A stretch of 64,000 nt of DNA, taken from contig CAWEPQ010000019.1 of assembly GCA_963811055.1 (NCBI GenBank), positions 372,001 to 436,000 of the forward strand. The letters are read 5' to 3'. The notes under the pieces were generated by a model. It did no database searches. It was not told the origin of the DNA and was given only the letters and a program-made list of their open reading frames with translations. Below are positions 1 to 7,064 of the stretch, in pieces. The translations under genes were made by a program, and so were the position numbers. Positions within the stretch are counted from its first letter, which is position 1. Every line of letters starts with the position of its first letter. The stretch is from JACVRW01 sp963811055 (lineage in GTDB: Bacteria; Actinomycetota; Thermoleophilia; Solirubrobacterales; Thermoleophilaceae).

Positions 1-733
1 GGTCGGCGAGCCGCAGACGAGGATGCTGTCGTTCGAGTGGAACGGGCCGTTCACGGTGTCCTGGGTGATGAAGTTGATCTCGGTGCATCCCGAGGGCCTG
101 TCCTGGCGCGGTGCGTTGCAGTTGGCCCCCGCCCACGCCTGGTCGTCCGTGTCCCTGTAGGCCAGCGGGTCGAGCGTCTCGCGGTCCGTGAAGTAGAGGT
201 AGTCGAGAAATGCCTTGCGCCGCAGCGTGGCCACGATGCTGCGCTTCTTCGGCAGGTCGCTGGCGTTGCGCGGCGTGCGCGCACGTCCGGTCGACCGGAT
301 CCTGAACGAGCCGGTGCTCGCGTCGATCATGGAGGAGGGCACGTTCTCCACGCACAGCTCGGTGCCCGCGGCCGCGGTCTGGACCGCGAGCAGCTCGACC
401 GCGTAGTCCGACTGGTACCCGGGGATCTTGCGGAAGCGGCGTGGGTCCGCAGCCGCTGCCACTCCACTCGGTGTTCACCGCGTTCTGCGTGGCCGACGGG
501 ACGTTGGCGCAATGCGTGTAGTAGGTGCTGTCCTGCGCGAGCCGGTTGAGGTAGTAGCTGACCCCGGCCTCGGCCGCGGCGTACGCCTGCTTCGAGTCGT
601 CGTCCTTCTGGCTGAGGCTGATGTCGGGGTCCACCACCGCGAAGCTCGCCGCCACGAGCATGCCCCCGACCATCAGCACGCCCATCAGCGTGACCGTCGT
701 GAATCCCTGCTGGCAACGGTGAATCAGATGCAT
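1..733 (-). pseudogene. PilX-like minor pilin, frameshifted and cut by window edge
   Basis: ATG at 731-733 opens a short leader, QQG|FTTVTL, and a hydrophobic helix, so this is a type IV pilus or pseudopilus accessory protein. Position +5 after the cleavage Gly is Thr rather than Glu, as in PilX-type minor pilins. The frame reads through an AYAAAEAG pilin-like segment to about residue 90. Convincing sequence then continues in a frame shifted by one base (DPRRFRKIPGYQ..., then YAVELL) down to base 1 with no stop. The switch lies near 440-460 (GCTGCGGACC on the coding strand). It could be a real mutation or an assembly indel. The start overlaps the stop of the upstream pilin gene by 10 nt, so the three pilin genes form one operon. 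The C-terminus is outside the window. Confidence 0.75.
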
Positions 734-1449
734 TGCGGGCCTTCCGCCACTTCGGTCGGGTCCGAGATCCGGATGAACACGTCGTTCTCGAGGTTGGTGG
801 AGTCGCCGTCGTCGGCTATCGGGCGGATGGCGAACGAGCGGAACGCGATCTTGATCAGAGCGACCCGGCCGAGATCGGCGGTGTTGAGCGGCGTGGTGAG
901 CAGCTCGAGGTCGCCCTTCGGCAGGCCGGCCTTGTAGCGGTAGTACTTGAACACCGGCCTGTTGACCGCCGGGGAGCCGTCCTGCACCTGCTTGACGTTC
1001 GTCATCAGCGTGGTGGTCGTGGCCGCGGCGGTGAACGCCATGATCGGGTAGGTGGGGTTCGGGGTCCCGGTGATCACCGACTGCGTGATCGCGCCCGCGT
1101 TCGAGGCCGCGGCGGGATCGAAGGTGAGGGTGCGCTTGGTGACGCTCTGGCTGTTCTCGGTGAGGTTCCCGTAGAAGGTCACGCTGTTGTCGAGGCCCTG
1201 CACCATCGGCACGTTGGCTGTGCCGATGCAGACCTGCGAGCGCAGCTGGCGGGTGACCAGCTCCATCGTCTGCCTGCCGCGCTGGAGCGCGTCCTGGCGG
1301 TCGGCGATCTGCCCGGACGCCGTGAAGGAGCGGTCGAGCAGCATGAACGCCGCGAGCAGGATGACCATGCCCACCGACATCGCCACGAGCATCTCGATGA
1401 GGGTGAAGCCGCGCTCGTCCGAGGTGCGCCGGCGGGCGGTCACTCGCAT
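724..1449 (-). CDS. PilW/PulJ-like minor pilin
   Basis: A 241-residue protein with a textbook class III (prepilin) signal. A basic leader ends in ERG at residue 14, followed by FTLIEM with Glu at +5 and a hydrophobic segment at about 16-36. A conserved DALQRGRQTMELVTRQLRSQ region follows, as in PilW/PulJ pseudopilins. After cleavage by PilD it should insert into the membrane and join a type IV pilus or type II-like pseudopilus tip. Cys residues in the globular half (near 78 and the penultimate position) may form a disulfide. It overlaps both neighbours by 10 nt, which indicates translational coupling with the PilV-like gene upstream and the PilX-like gene downstream. Confidence 0.85.
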   Translation of the reverse strand: MRVTARRRTSDERGFTLIEMLVAMSVGMVILLAAFMLLDRSFTASGQIADRQDALQRGRQTMELVTRQLRSQVCIGTANVPMVQGLDNSVTFYGNLTENSQSVTKRTLTFDPAAASNAGAITQSVITGTPNPTYPIMAFTAAATTTTLMTNVKQVQDGSPAVNRPVFKYYRYKAGLPKGDLELLTTPLNTADLGRVALIKIAFRSFAIRPIADDGDSTNLENDVFIRISDPTEVAEGPQCI

Positions 1450-2948
1450 GGCCCGGTCCTGTTGAGCCTGATGATGATCGAGCCGTTGCTGGCCGGCAGG
1501 GCGGGTGAGTTCGGGTAAATGGGGTTGGCCGACAGCGCCGGCACGCCGGCGGCGTTCGTGTTGGCGATCGTGTCGTCCACGCGGTTGGCAGCCGTCTCCG
1601 CGACGGCCGTGCTGGTCTGCTTTGTGTCGTAGGCGCCGCTGCCGCTTCCAGTCCGCTGGTCGGCGTGACCGTGCGTGGTGACCCCCGAGACCGTGCGCTG
1701 GGCGCAGAGCTTGTAGGTCCCATACGGGTAGCCCGGCTTGGGGAGCGAGGACAGACCGCCGGTGGCGGTGTTGGCGATGTTCTGGCTCGGGTAGGTCGTC
1801 GCGCAGCCGTCCGCGGGCTTGACGAAGACACTCGTGAAGGGCGTGGTGACGGGCACGACCGCGGACCCGTTCGCGCTGAGCACGCGGATGTTGATCGAGG
1901 GCACGCGGATCTTGGGATTGGTGGTGAGCGTCGCACCCGGGTTAGGGTTCGTGTTGGGGAGCGCGCCCGCGGGAACGTTCTGGGGGGTGCACTGCCCCGC
2001 GTAGAGGCCGTAGCCGTCCAGGAACGGGAAGAGGTCATCGGCAACGACCTGCGTGGCGGGGGCGCCGGCGTCGAAGACCTTGCGCTGCGAGGTGAGCTTC
2101 ACGTTGTTCACCACGACGTAGCGGGAATCGTCTGCTTGTACCCCGGCGCTGCCGACCTTGGTGTCGAACTGCGCGTTGATCGTGGCCGGCTGTTCCATGT
2201 AGTAGGCGCCGTAGGTGGTCGTCTGCCCGGCCGTGGCCGTCAGCGCCGGCGCCGGTGCCAGCGGGTTGTCTCCCTGCCAGCCGACCAGCCCGAGCTTCGA
2301 GATGGTCGCCGTGTAGTTGCCCGCCGGGGCGAACGGGAAGACCGCGCAGCCCGAGGCGTTCGTCTCCTCCGAGAAGGAGGCCGTGCCGCTGAGCGCCACG
2401 GTCACGTTCGCGACCCCCACGTCGTCGCGATCGAAGACCTTCACGATCAGGCGGCCCTGGCCCGCGGCGTATCCGCTGCTCGCCGGCGGCGTGACCAGGC
2501 CGACCAGGTCCACGTTGCCGCGCGTGAGCGGCGAGTTGACCGAGGACAGGATCCTGAGGTTGGTCTGCGTCTTCGCGCTCGCGGAGCAGCCGGTGGAGGC
2601 CGACCCCGCGTCGGTGGCGTAGCTGGCGCTCGAGGTGACCGTGTAGTTGACGCCCTTGACCGCCACGGGCCGCGTGTAGGGCGTGGCCACCAGCGGCAGC
2701 AGGTCCGCCACCGGCAGCGAGCGCATCCGCTCCTGGTCCTGCTCGGCGAGTGCGGCGGCTACCGAGCGCGCCTTGTTGCGGCCGCCCGTCTTCTGCGCGC
2801 CGTCCAGGCCGCTCAGCACGGCGGTGGTGGTGATGGCGAGTATGAGCGAGCCGACCATCACCTCGATCAGCATCGAGCCGCGCTCGCGGCGAAGCACGCG
2901 CATCGCGCGGCCGAATACGGCGTGTCTCAATGTCTCGAAGGTCTGCAA
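1440..2948 (-). CDS. PilV-like prepilin with carboxypeptidase-regulatory-like (Ig-fold) domain
   Basis: The chosen start is TTG at 2946-2948, which has GGGAG six bases upstream. It gives 502 residues with a leader ending RRERG at residue 24, then SMLIEVMVGS with Glu at +5 and a hydrophobic segment. ATG at 2903 is an in-frame alternative that also keeps the cleavage site. After the pilin helix come a conserved AAALAEQDQERMRS stretch and, at roughly 140-230, a beta-rich module (GRLIVKVFDRDDVGVANV, then FPFAPAGNYTATI). That module resembles carboxypeptidase regulatory or Cna-B-like domains, and a Thr/Asn-rich C-terminus follows. This is a large, probably surface-exposed minor pilin. It heads the pilin operon, and its leader may be structured (see the 2949-3015 entry). 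Confidence 0.8.
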   Translation of the reverse strand: MQTFETLRHAVFGRAMRVLRRERGSMLIEVMVGSLILAITTTAVLSGLDGAQKTGGRNKARSVAAALAEQDQERMRSLPVADLLPLVATPYTRPVAVKGVNYTVTSSASYATDAGSASTGCSASAKTQTNLRILSSVNSPLTRGNVDLVGLVTPPASSGYAAGQGRLIVKVFDRDDVGVANVTVALSGTASFSEETNASGCAVFPFAPAGNYTATISKLGLVGWQGDNPLAPAPALTATAGQTTTYGAYYMEQPATINAQFDTKVGSAGVQADDSRYVVVNNVKLTSQRKVFDAGAPATQVVADDLFPFLDGYGLYAGQCTPQNVPAGALPNTNPNPGATLTTNPKIRVPSINIRVLSANGSAVVPVTTPFTSVFVKPADGCATTYPSQNIANTATGGLSSLPKPGYPYGTYKLCAQRTVSGVTTHGHADQRTGSGSGAYDTKQTSTAVAETAANRVDDTIANTNAAGVPALSANPIYPNSPALPASNGSIIIRLNRTGPCE

Positions 2949-3015
2949 GCGAGTCTCCCTACGCAAAAGCCTTGCGATGGAGTTATCGGCCGAGAGGGTG
3001 TGCGCCTTTACGCAC
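2949..3015 (-). promoter_or_regulatory. Possible structured 5' leader of the pilin operon
   Basis: Immediately upstream of the TTG start the coding strand carries CGCAA-GGCT-TTTGCG, a short hairpin next to the GGGAG ribosome site. A few tens of bases further upstream, ACTCC could pair with that GGAG, so alternative pairing could hide the ribosome site. Pilin operons are often under c-di-GMP riboswitches, and CGCAAGGC faintly recalls the CGCAAAGC motif of the class I aptamer. The aptamer as a whole is not recognisable, so this is only a lead. Confidence 0.25.
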
Positions 3016-3092
3016 CGGATCGGAGATGGACGAGGCGGGGATGCAGGATCGGTTGCAGACCCCACCGGGGCGGTGGTTGACTTGGGCCTGCG

Positions 3093-4058
3093 ATGACGGC
3101 CAGCCTCCCGCCCGAGATCCAGCAGGTCTTCGATCGCTTCATCACCACCGAGTTCACGACCGTCGCCACGGGCGGCCAGCCCATTACCTGGCCCGTAACG
3201 CCGTACTACCGGCCCGGCGATCCCTGCATCGACGTGACCACCGGCATCGGGTATCCGAAGAAGGCGAACGACGCGCGTGCCGAGCCCAAGGTCTCCCTGC
3301 TCTTCTCCGATCCCACGGGAAGCGGCACGGAGCATCCGCCGCAGGTTCTCGTGCAGGGCATCGCCGAGGTGGACGACCGCGACCTCGACGCCAATCGCGA
3401 GCGCTACGGGCGCGAGTCGGTCGAGAAGCTGCCCGCCACGGCCGACCAGCTGCCCCCCAAGGCGATCCGGCGGATGTTCAGGTGGTACTTCAACCGCATC
3501 TACGTGCACGTGCGCCCGGAGCGCGTGTATGTGTGGCGCGACGGCGACGTGGCGCGCGAGCCGGAGCTGTTCGACGCCCACCTCGAGGAGGTGCGCTCAG
3601 GCCATGTGGAGGAGCCCGTAGGCGAGCACGCGCCCACACGCGGCGCCTCACCCGCCTGGGACGAGCGCCTCGACGAGCTGGGACAGCGCTACCCGCAGGC
3701 GGTGGTCTCGCTGGTATCGCCCGACGGCTTCCCCTTCTCGGTGCGGGTGCCGATCACCGTGGATCCGGGCGCGAGCCGGATCCACCTGGGCGGCGCGCCG
3801 GTGGGCGTTCCCTGGCAGCCGGGCCCCGCGTGCGTGACCGCCCACGACCACGCGCCCGACTTCAGCTGGCAGCGCAACTTCCAGGTGCGCGGAGATCTTG
3901 TGGAGGAGAACGGCGCCTGGGCGGTGGTGCCGCAGCGGCTGGTGGGCGGCTTCGAGCTGCCACCCGCGTCCACCCTCCAGCGCTACCGGGCCAACGCGTC
4001 AAAGGTGCTCCGGTTCCGCAAGATCGCTCGGGCGGAGATGCGCAAGCGGCAGGGTTGA
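3093..4058 (+). CDS. Tandem split-barrel (PNPOx/PPOX-like) flavin- or F420-binding family protein
   Basis: A 321-residue soluble protein with no signal peptide. The N-terminal half (about 10-120) reads like a pyridoxamine-5'-phosphate-oxidase-type split barrel: FITTEFTTVATGG, then PYYRPGD, KKANDARAEPKVSLLFSD and VLVQGIAEV. The second half (about 200-300) repeats the pattern: AVVSLVSPDGFPFSVRVP, CVTAHDH, FQVRGDLVEENG. Such proteins bind FMN, F420 or haem and catalyse redox steps on small molecules; the substrate cannot be read from the sequence. It diverges from the pilin operon and has no strong ribosome site. The family call rests on the fold pattern, not on catalytic residues. Confidence 0.65.
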   Translation: MTASLPPEIQQVFDRFITTEFTTVATGGQPITWPVTPYYRPGDPCIDVTTGIGYPKKANDARAEPKVSLLFSDPTGSGTEHPPQVLVQGIAEVDDRDLDANRERYGRESVEKLPATADQLPPKAIRRMFRWYFNRIYVHVRPERVYVWRDGDVAREPELFDAHLEEVRSGHVEEPVGEHAPTRGASPAWDERLDELGQRYPQAVVSLVSPDGFPFSVRVPITVDPGASRIHLGGAPVGVPWQPGPACVTAHDHAPDFSWQRNFQVRGDLVEENGAWAVVPQRLVGGFELPPASTLQRYRANASKVLRFRKIARAEMRKRQG

Positions 4059-4101
4059 CGATGTTTTTCCGCAACGAGCGGGATGCTTTGCCGGTTCCCC
4101 C

Positions 4102-4130
4102 TTGACCCCGTTTCGTGGCGGTGTTCTACT
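4102..4130 (+). promoter_or_regulatory. Sigma-70-type promoter of the small RNA at 4138
   Basis: TTGACC (4102-4107) and TCTACT (4125-4130) are separated by 17 bases. They match TTGACA at five of six positions and TATAAT at four of six. The predicted start, about seven bases on, falls at 4137-4138, exactly where the long closing stem of the RNA begins. No protein start follows within the transcript. Confidence 0.65.
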
Positions 4131-4137
4131 AGCTCCA

Positions 4138-4258
4138 GAGACGCGGACTCAATGCGCAAAGAGCGAGGCCACGAGGTGTGAGGCCCGCCGCGCGACCCGC
4201 CGGCTTCGGCCGACGTGGGCGCGCTCCTCAAGCGCACGGTCCGCGTCTCGTTTTTTTT
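4138..4258 (+). ncRNA. Candidate structured small RNA, about 120 nt, family unknown
   Basis: The 5' end GAGACGCGGAC (4138-4148) pairs perfectly with GTCCGCGTCTC (4239-4249), which is followed by eight T residues (4251-4258). That fits an intrinsic terminator built from the closing stem. Inside lie nested helices: TGCGC (4153-4157) with GCGCA (4232-4236), GAGCG (4161-4165) with CGCTC (4222-4226), CCACG (4169-4173) with CGTGG (4214-4218), and an apical CGGC-TTCG-GCCG. A good promoter ends at 4130. I do not see the conserved motifs of SRP RNA, tmRNA, RNase P or the riboswitches I know. The architecture of a long helix with internal loops is loosely like 6S RNA, but it is shorter. It lies between the PPOX-like gene and tetR, outside both coding regions. 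Confidence 0.65.
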
Positions 4259-4318
4259 CGGCGTCGAAAAACTTGCAGTGACGTTGAAAAAAAATATCCT
4301 GTGTAAATCAAGGGTCCG

Positions 4319-4906
4319 CTGACACCCGCGCGCGACGGCCGGACAGTTCGAGCCGAGCGCACGCGCGAGGCCGTCGTGACCGCCGTGATCGACCTTCTGG
4401 AGGAGGGCGAGCTGAGCCCCACGGCCGAGCGCGTGGCTGAGCGCGCCAGGGTGTCCGAGCGGTCGATCTTCCAGCACTTCGGCGACCGCGAGGCGCTCTT
4501 CTCGGCCGCGGCCGTGCGCCAGTACGAGACGGTCATGCCGACCCTCCGGGCGATCGACGTGGATCTGCCGATCGAAGAGCGCCTCGACGCTTTCGTGGCT
4601 CAGCGCGCGAGCCTCCTCGAGCGCGTGACGGCGGTGCGCCGCGCCGCGCTGATCCGGGAGCACGAGTCGGAGACGATCGCCGGATGGCTCAACGCGGCCA
4701 GGCGGGCGAAGGCGCGCGAGGTGGAGAAGGTCTTCGCCGGCGAGCTGTCCCGGCTGCCGGACGAGGCCCGCGCCACGGTGACGGCGGCGATGGTGGCCGC
4801 CGCGGCCTGGCCGGCCTGGGAGAGCTACCGGATCCACCAGCGGCTGGACTTCGAGCAGGCCGAGCGCGCGATGCGCACGACCTTGGTGTCGCTGCTCCGC
4901 CGGTAG
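4319..4906 (+). CDS. TetR-family transcriptional regulator (probable CTG start)
   Basis: A soluble regulator of about 195 residues with an N-terminal TetR helix-turn-helix: RTREAVVTAVIDLLEEG, VAERARVSERSIFQHFGDR. The first conventional start, GTG at 4376, would remove part of helix 1. The frame is open up to CTG at 4319-4321, preceded by AAGGG four bases upstream and by a possible promoter TTGCAG-N16-TATCCT (4273-4300). From that CTG the protein has a normal TetR N-terminal length. The ligand-binding half has no recognisable specificity. The gene follows the small RNA and is convergent with the HAD operon; its target is unknown. Confidence 0.8.
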   Translation: MTPARDGRTVRAERTREAVVTAVIDLLEEGELSPTAERVAERARVSERSIFQHFGDREALFSAAAVRQYETVMPTLRAIDVDLPIEERLDAFVAQRASLLERVTAVRRAALIREHESETIAGWLNAARRAKAREVEKVFAGELSRLPDEARATVTAAMVAAAAWPAWESYRIHQRLDFEQAERAMRTTLVSLLRR

Positions 4907-4913
4907 TAGTCGC

Positions 4914-5537
4914 TCAGGCTCCGGACAGCGCCGCCTCGATCTCCTCGATCGCGCGGCCCGTCTCCTCGAACCGCACGGCGGCCATGCCGAGCGCGCTCGC
5001 TGCCTCGCAGTTGACCTCGAGGTCGTCCAGGAACACGCACTCTTCGGCCACCGTCCCAAGGCGCTCCAGCGTCAGCTCGTAGATCCGCGGATCGGGCTTG
5101 CGCAGGCCCACGAACGCCGAGTCCACCACCAGCTCGAAGATCTCGTCGAGCTCCGGGAGCTTGGCGCGCCAGAGCGGCTCCCACTCGCGCACGTTGTTCG
5201 TCAGCAGGGCGGTGCGCAGGCCCCGCTCGCGCAGCTCGCGGGCGAAGGCGATCATCGGGGCGTTGGGCACCAACCGCTCGAAGTAGACCTCGCGCAGCCG
5301 GGTGAGGCTGAATTCACCGGGCAGCTCGCGCTCGAGCCGGTCGGCGAATTCGCGCTCGCTGATCTCGCCCCGCTCGAGCACGTAGAGCGGGTGCTCGCCG
5401 TGGGTCTCCGTTGCGCGGGCCATTGCCAGGCCCAGCTCCTCCAGCGAGACCTTGGACTCCTCCTGGTAGGCGAGGAAGCCCTCTGAGAGCGGAGAGGTGA
5501 GCACGCCCCCGAAGTCGGAGATGAATGCGCTTCTCAT
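4914..5537 (-). CDS. HAD-superfamily hydrolase (haloacid dehalogenase/epoxide-hydrolase-N type)
   Basis: 207 residues. Motif I reads FISDFGGVL near residue 5, motif II TALLTNNV, motif III Lys in GLRKPDP and motif IV CVFLDDLEVN. This is a HAD phosphatase-like fold with a C1 helical cap (YQEESKVSLEELG... region). In motif I the first Asp is present, but the usual second Asp at +2 is Gly (DFGG), as in the subgroup annotated as HAD-IA/epoxide hydrolase N-terminal-like. General acid-base chemistry may therefore be altered. The ATG overlaps the stop of the upstream gene by four bases (ATGA), so it is the last gene of a fxsA-led operon. Confidence 0.8.
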   Translation of the reverse strand: MRSAFISDFGGVLTSPLSEGFLAYQEESKVSLEELGLAMARATETHGEHPLYVLERGEISEREFADRLERELPGEFSLTRLREVYFERLVPNAPMIAFARELRERGLRTALLTNNVREWEPLWRAKLPELDEIFELVVDSAFVGLRKPDPRIYELTLERLGTVAEECVFLDDLEVNCEAASALGMAAVRFEETGRAIEEIEAALSGA

Positions 5538-6241
5538 GCGGCGGTGGGCGGCTCGGAGCGCACCATCAGCTCGTATGCGCCCGTGGCGTCGCGCCCGTCG
5601 AGGCGCCAGCGGAAGATCGCGGCGTGCACCCGCACTCCGTCGAGCTCGAGGGACGAGCCGGCGAGCACCAGACCGGAGCCGCGCCGGGCGAACTCCTCGC
5701 CGGGGATCCAGAGCTCCAGGCCCGCGCTGCGCTGACGCCCGCCGCCGTCGTACACGGTCGAGATGCGCGCGGTCTCCACGTCGAGCAGCTTCCCCTCGTC
5801 GAGCAGGCGAGCCGTCACGATCTCCTCGTCGTGGCCGCGGGCACCGCGGGGGCGGCTGGCCAGTACCAGCGCGCCGTGGCGCTCGTCGGCCAGCGCCGAG
5901 ATCGTGCGCAGCGAGTCGAGCTGCTCCCACTCCGGCAGCGAGCGCGTCTCGGCCACGGTGCCCAGGCCGTCCACCCGCTTGCCGGACACCTCGCCGCGAA
6001 CCGTGCACACGGTGGCCGCCAGGCCGCCGAGATCGGCCTCAGCCGACACCGGCTCGAACTCGAGCGAGAGCCGCCCGGGCAGGGTCGCCTGCCAGCCGCC
6101 GCCGGCGGGCTCCACCTGCGGGCCCTCCGGCAGGACCGTCGGGCGGCGCCCCTCGAACAGCACGCTCGCACCCGACCGTGCGCTCCCGTAGAGCTCACGC
6201 GCGTGGTCGTAGAAGGCGACGGCGAGCGCCGGCGCGCTCAC
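5534..6241 (-). CDS. Conserved protein of unknown function
   Basis: 235 residues from GTG at 6239-6241, whose bases overlap the TGA of fxsA. I do not recognise the family. It has no signal peptide or membrane helix and appears to be two beta-rich halves. The first contains ALAVAFYDHARELYGSA and FEGRRPTVLPEGPQ; the second contains ARISTVYDGGGRQRSAGLELW and a tail that ends in LMVRSEPPTAA. The LW-P-EEFARRGSG stretch and the many short beta-like segments suggest a ligand-binding or lipocalin-like barrel, but this is a guess. It is coupled to FxsA upstream and the HAD hydrolase downstream. Confidence 0.6.
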   Translation of the reverse strand: MSAPALAVAFYDHARELYGSARSGASVLFEGRRPTVLPEGPQVEPAGGGWQATLPGRLSLEFEPVSAEADLGGLAATVCTVRGEVSGKRVDGLGTVAETRSLPEWEQLDSLRTISALADERHGALVLASRPRGARGHDEEIVTARLLDEGKLLDVETARISTVYDGGGRQRSAGLELWIPGEEFARRGSGLVLAGSSLELDGVRVHAAIFRWRLDGRDATGAYELMVRSEPPTAA

Positions 6242-6738
6242 CGCTCGAGCCGCCGTGTTGCGGAAGCAGCCGGCTTGGCCGGCTGCGCACCGACGCCTTC
6301 CGGATGGTCGTACTCGCTCGCGGTGCCCTCCACGTCGAAATCGGGCGGCCGTCCGCCTCCCGACACCCGCACGGTCACCTGGCGGCCGATCCGGCTCATG
6401 ATCAGCCGGCGCCCGAGCGCCCTGGTGGGCGGCAGCAGCAGGAGCACGCCGAAGATGTCGGTGATGAAGCCCGGCGTGATCAGGAAGGCGCCGCCGAGGA
6501 TCACGAGCGCCCCGTCGATCACCTCGCGGTGAGGCATCCGGCCCTCGGAGAGCGCGGCGTTGAAGCGCCGCCAGACCGTCCTGCCCTGCGAGCGCAGCAG
6601 GGTGGTGCCGAGGATCGAGTCGGCGAGCAGGAGCAGAAGCGTCCACCCGATTCCGATGGCGCCCCCCACCTGGATGATCACGTAGAGCTCCGCGATGGGG
6701 AGCACGATGAACAGGAGGAAGAGGACCACCACGAACAT
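6238..6738 (-). CDS. fxsA: FxsA-family membrane protein
   Basis: 166 residues from ATG at 6736-6738. The N-terminus is very hydrophobic (FVVVLFLLFIVLPIAELYVI), followed by GGAIGIGWTLLLLLADSILG and, at about 75-105, a GALVILGGAFLITPGFITD segment. This is the FxsA layout of three to four short membrane spans with a conserved P-G-F-x-TD turn. The family was named for suppressing F-plasmid exclusion of phage T7; its normal role is unclear. The last 20 codons coincide with a 34-nt REP-like repeat (6260-6293), so the Ala/Pro-rich tail is partly repeat-encoded. First gene of a three-gene operon, divergent from the SufT-like gene. Confidence 0.85.
   Translation of the reverse strand: MFVVVLFLLFIVLPIAELYVIIQVGGAIGIGWTLLLLLADSILGTTLLRSQGRTVWRRFNAALSEGRMPHREVIDGALVILGGAFLITPGFITDIFGVLLLLPPTRALGRRLIMSRIGRQVTVRVSGGGRPPDFDVEGTASEYDHPEGVGAQPAKPAASATRRLER
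6260..6293. repeat. REP-like palindromic repeat, copy A
   Basis: 34 nt: GCGGAAGC, hairpin arms GCAGCCGGC / GCCGGCTGC around TTG, then GCACCGA. It differs from copy B (29644-29677) by one loop base. It lies inside the 3' end of fxsA, in the reverse orientation to the gene, and encodes part of its C-terminal tail. Confidence 0.8.
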
Positions 6739-6766
6739 GGCGGTTGACCCTACTAACCTTGGGGCC

Positions 6767-7063
6767 ATGCCCTCAGTGGACGACGTACGCGACGCTCTCA
6801 CCAACGTGATCGACCCCGAGCTGGGCCTCGATTTCGTCGAGCTCGGCCTGATCTACGAGATCGAGGTGGAGGACGGCGAGGTGTTCGTGACCTTCAGTCT
6901 CACCTCGCCCGGATGCCCGATCGGCCCGCAGGTGTCGGAGCAGATCGAGGAGTTCGTGAGCGAGCTGGACAACGTGTCGAACGTCTATCCGAAGATGACG
7001 TTCAGCCCGGCCTGGACGCCGGACAGGATGAGCGAGGACGCGAAGTTCGCCCTCGGCTACTGA
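6767..7063 (+). CDS. MIP18/DUF59 (SufT/PaaD-like) iron-sulfur assembly factor
   Basis: 98 residues, nearly all one DUF59 domain: VIDPELGLDFVELGLIYEI near the N-terminus, then VFVTFSLTSPGCPIGPQV with the conserved Cys, then MTFSPAWTPDRMSEDAKFALGY. Stand-alone members (SufT) help Fe-S cluster maturation or delivery. That fits the SUF genes found 9-20 kb away, although it is not in their operon here. TAACCT at 6754-6759 lies seven bases before the ATG and fits a leaderless -10 element. A LplA-like gene starts two bases after its stop, so the two may be co-transcribed. Confidence 0.85.
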   Translation: MPSVDDVRDALTNVIDPELGLDFVELGLIYEIEVEDGEVFVTFSLTSPGCPIGPQVSEQIEEFVSELDNVSNVYPKMTFSPAWTPDRMSEDAKFALGY

Positions 7064-7064
7064 C

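Noticed and set aside
327..716. 129-codon minus-strand frame started at TTG 716
   Set aside because: It is a third-frame shadow of the PilX-like gene: Arg/Gly/His-rich, no domain, while the other two frames carry pilin sequence.
2949..3092. Confident c-di-GMP riboswitch call
   Set aside because: Only a short motif resembles the class I aptamer; the full set of conserved helices cannot be drawn.
4138..4258. SRP RNA, tmRNA or 6S RNA at this locus
   Set aside because: The conserved SRP apical motif and the tRNA-like domain of tmRNA are absent, and the central bubble of 6S RNA is not evident; kept as unassigned RNA.
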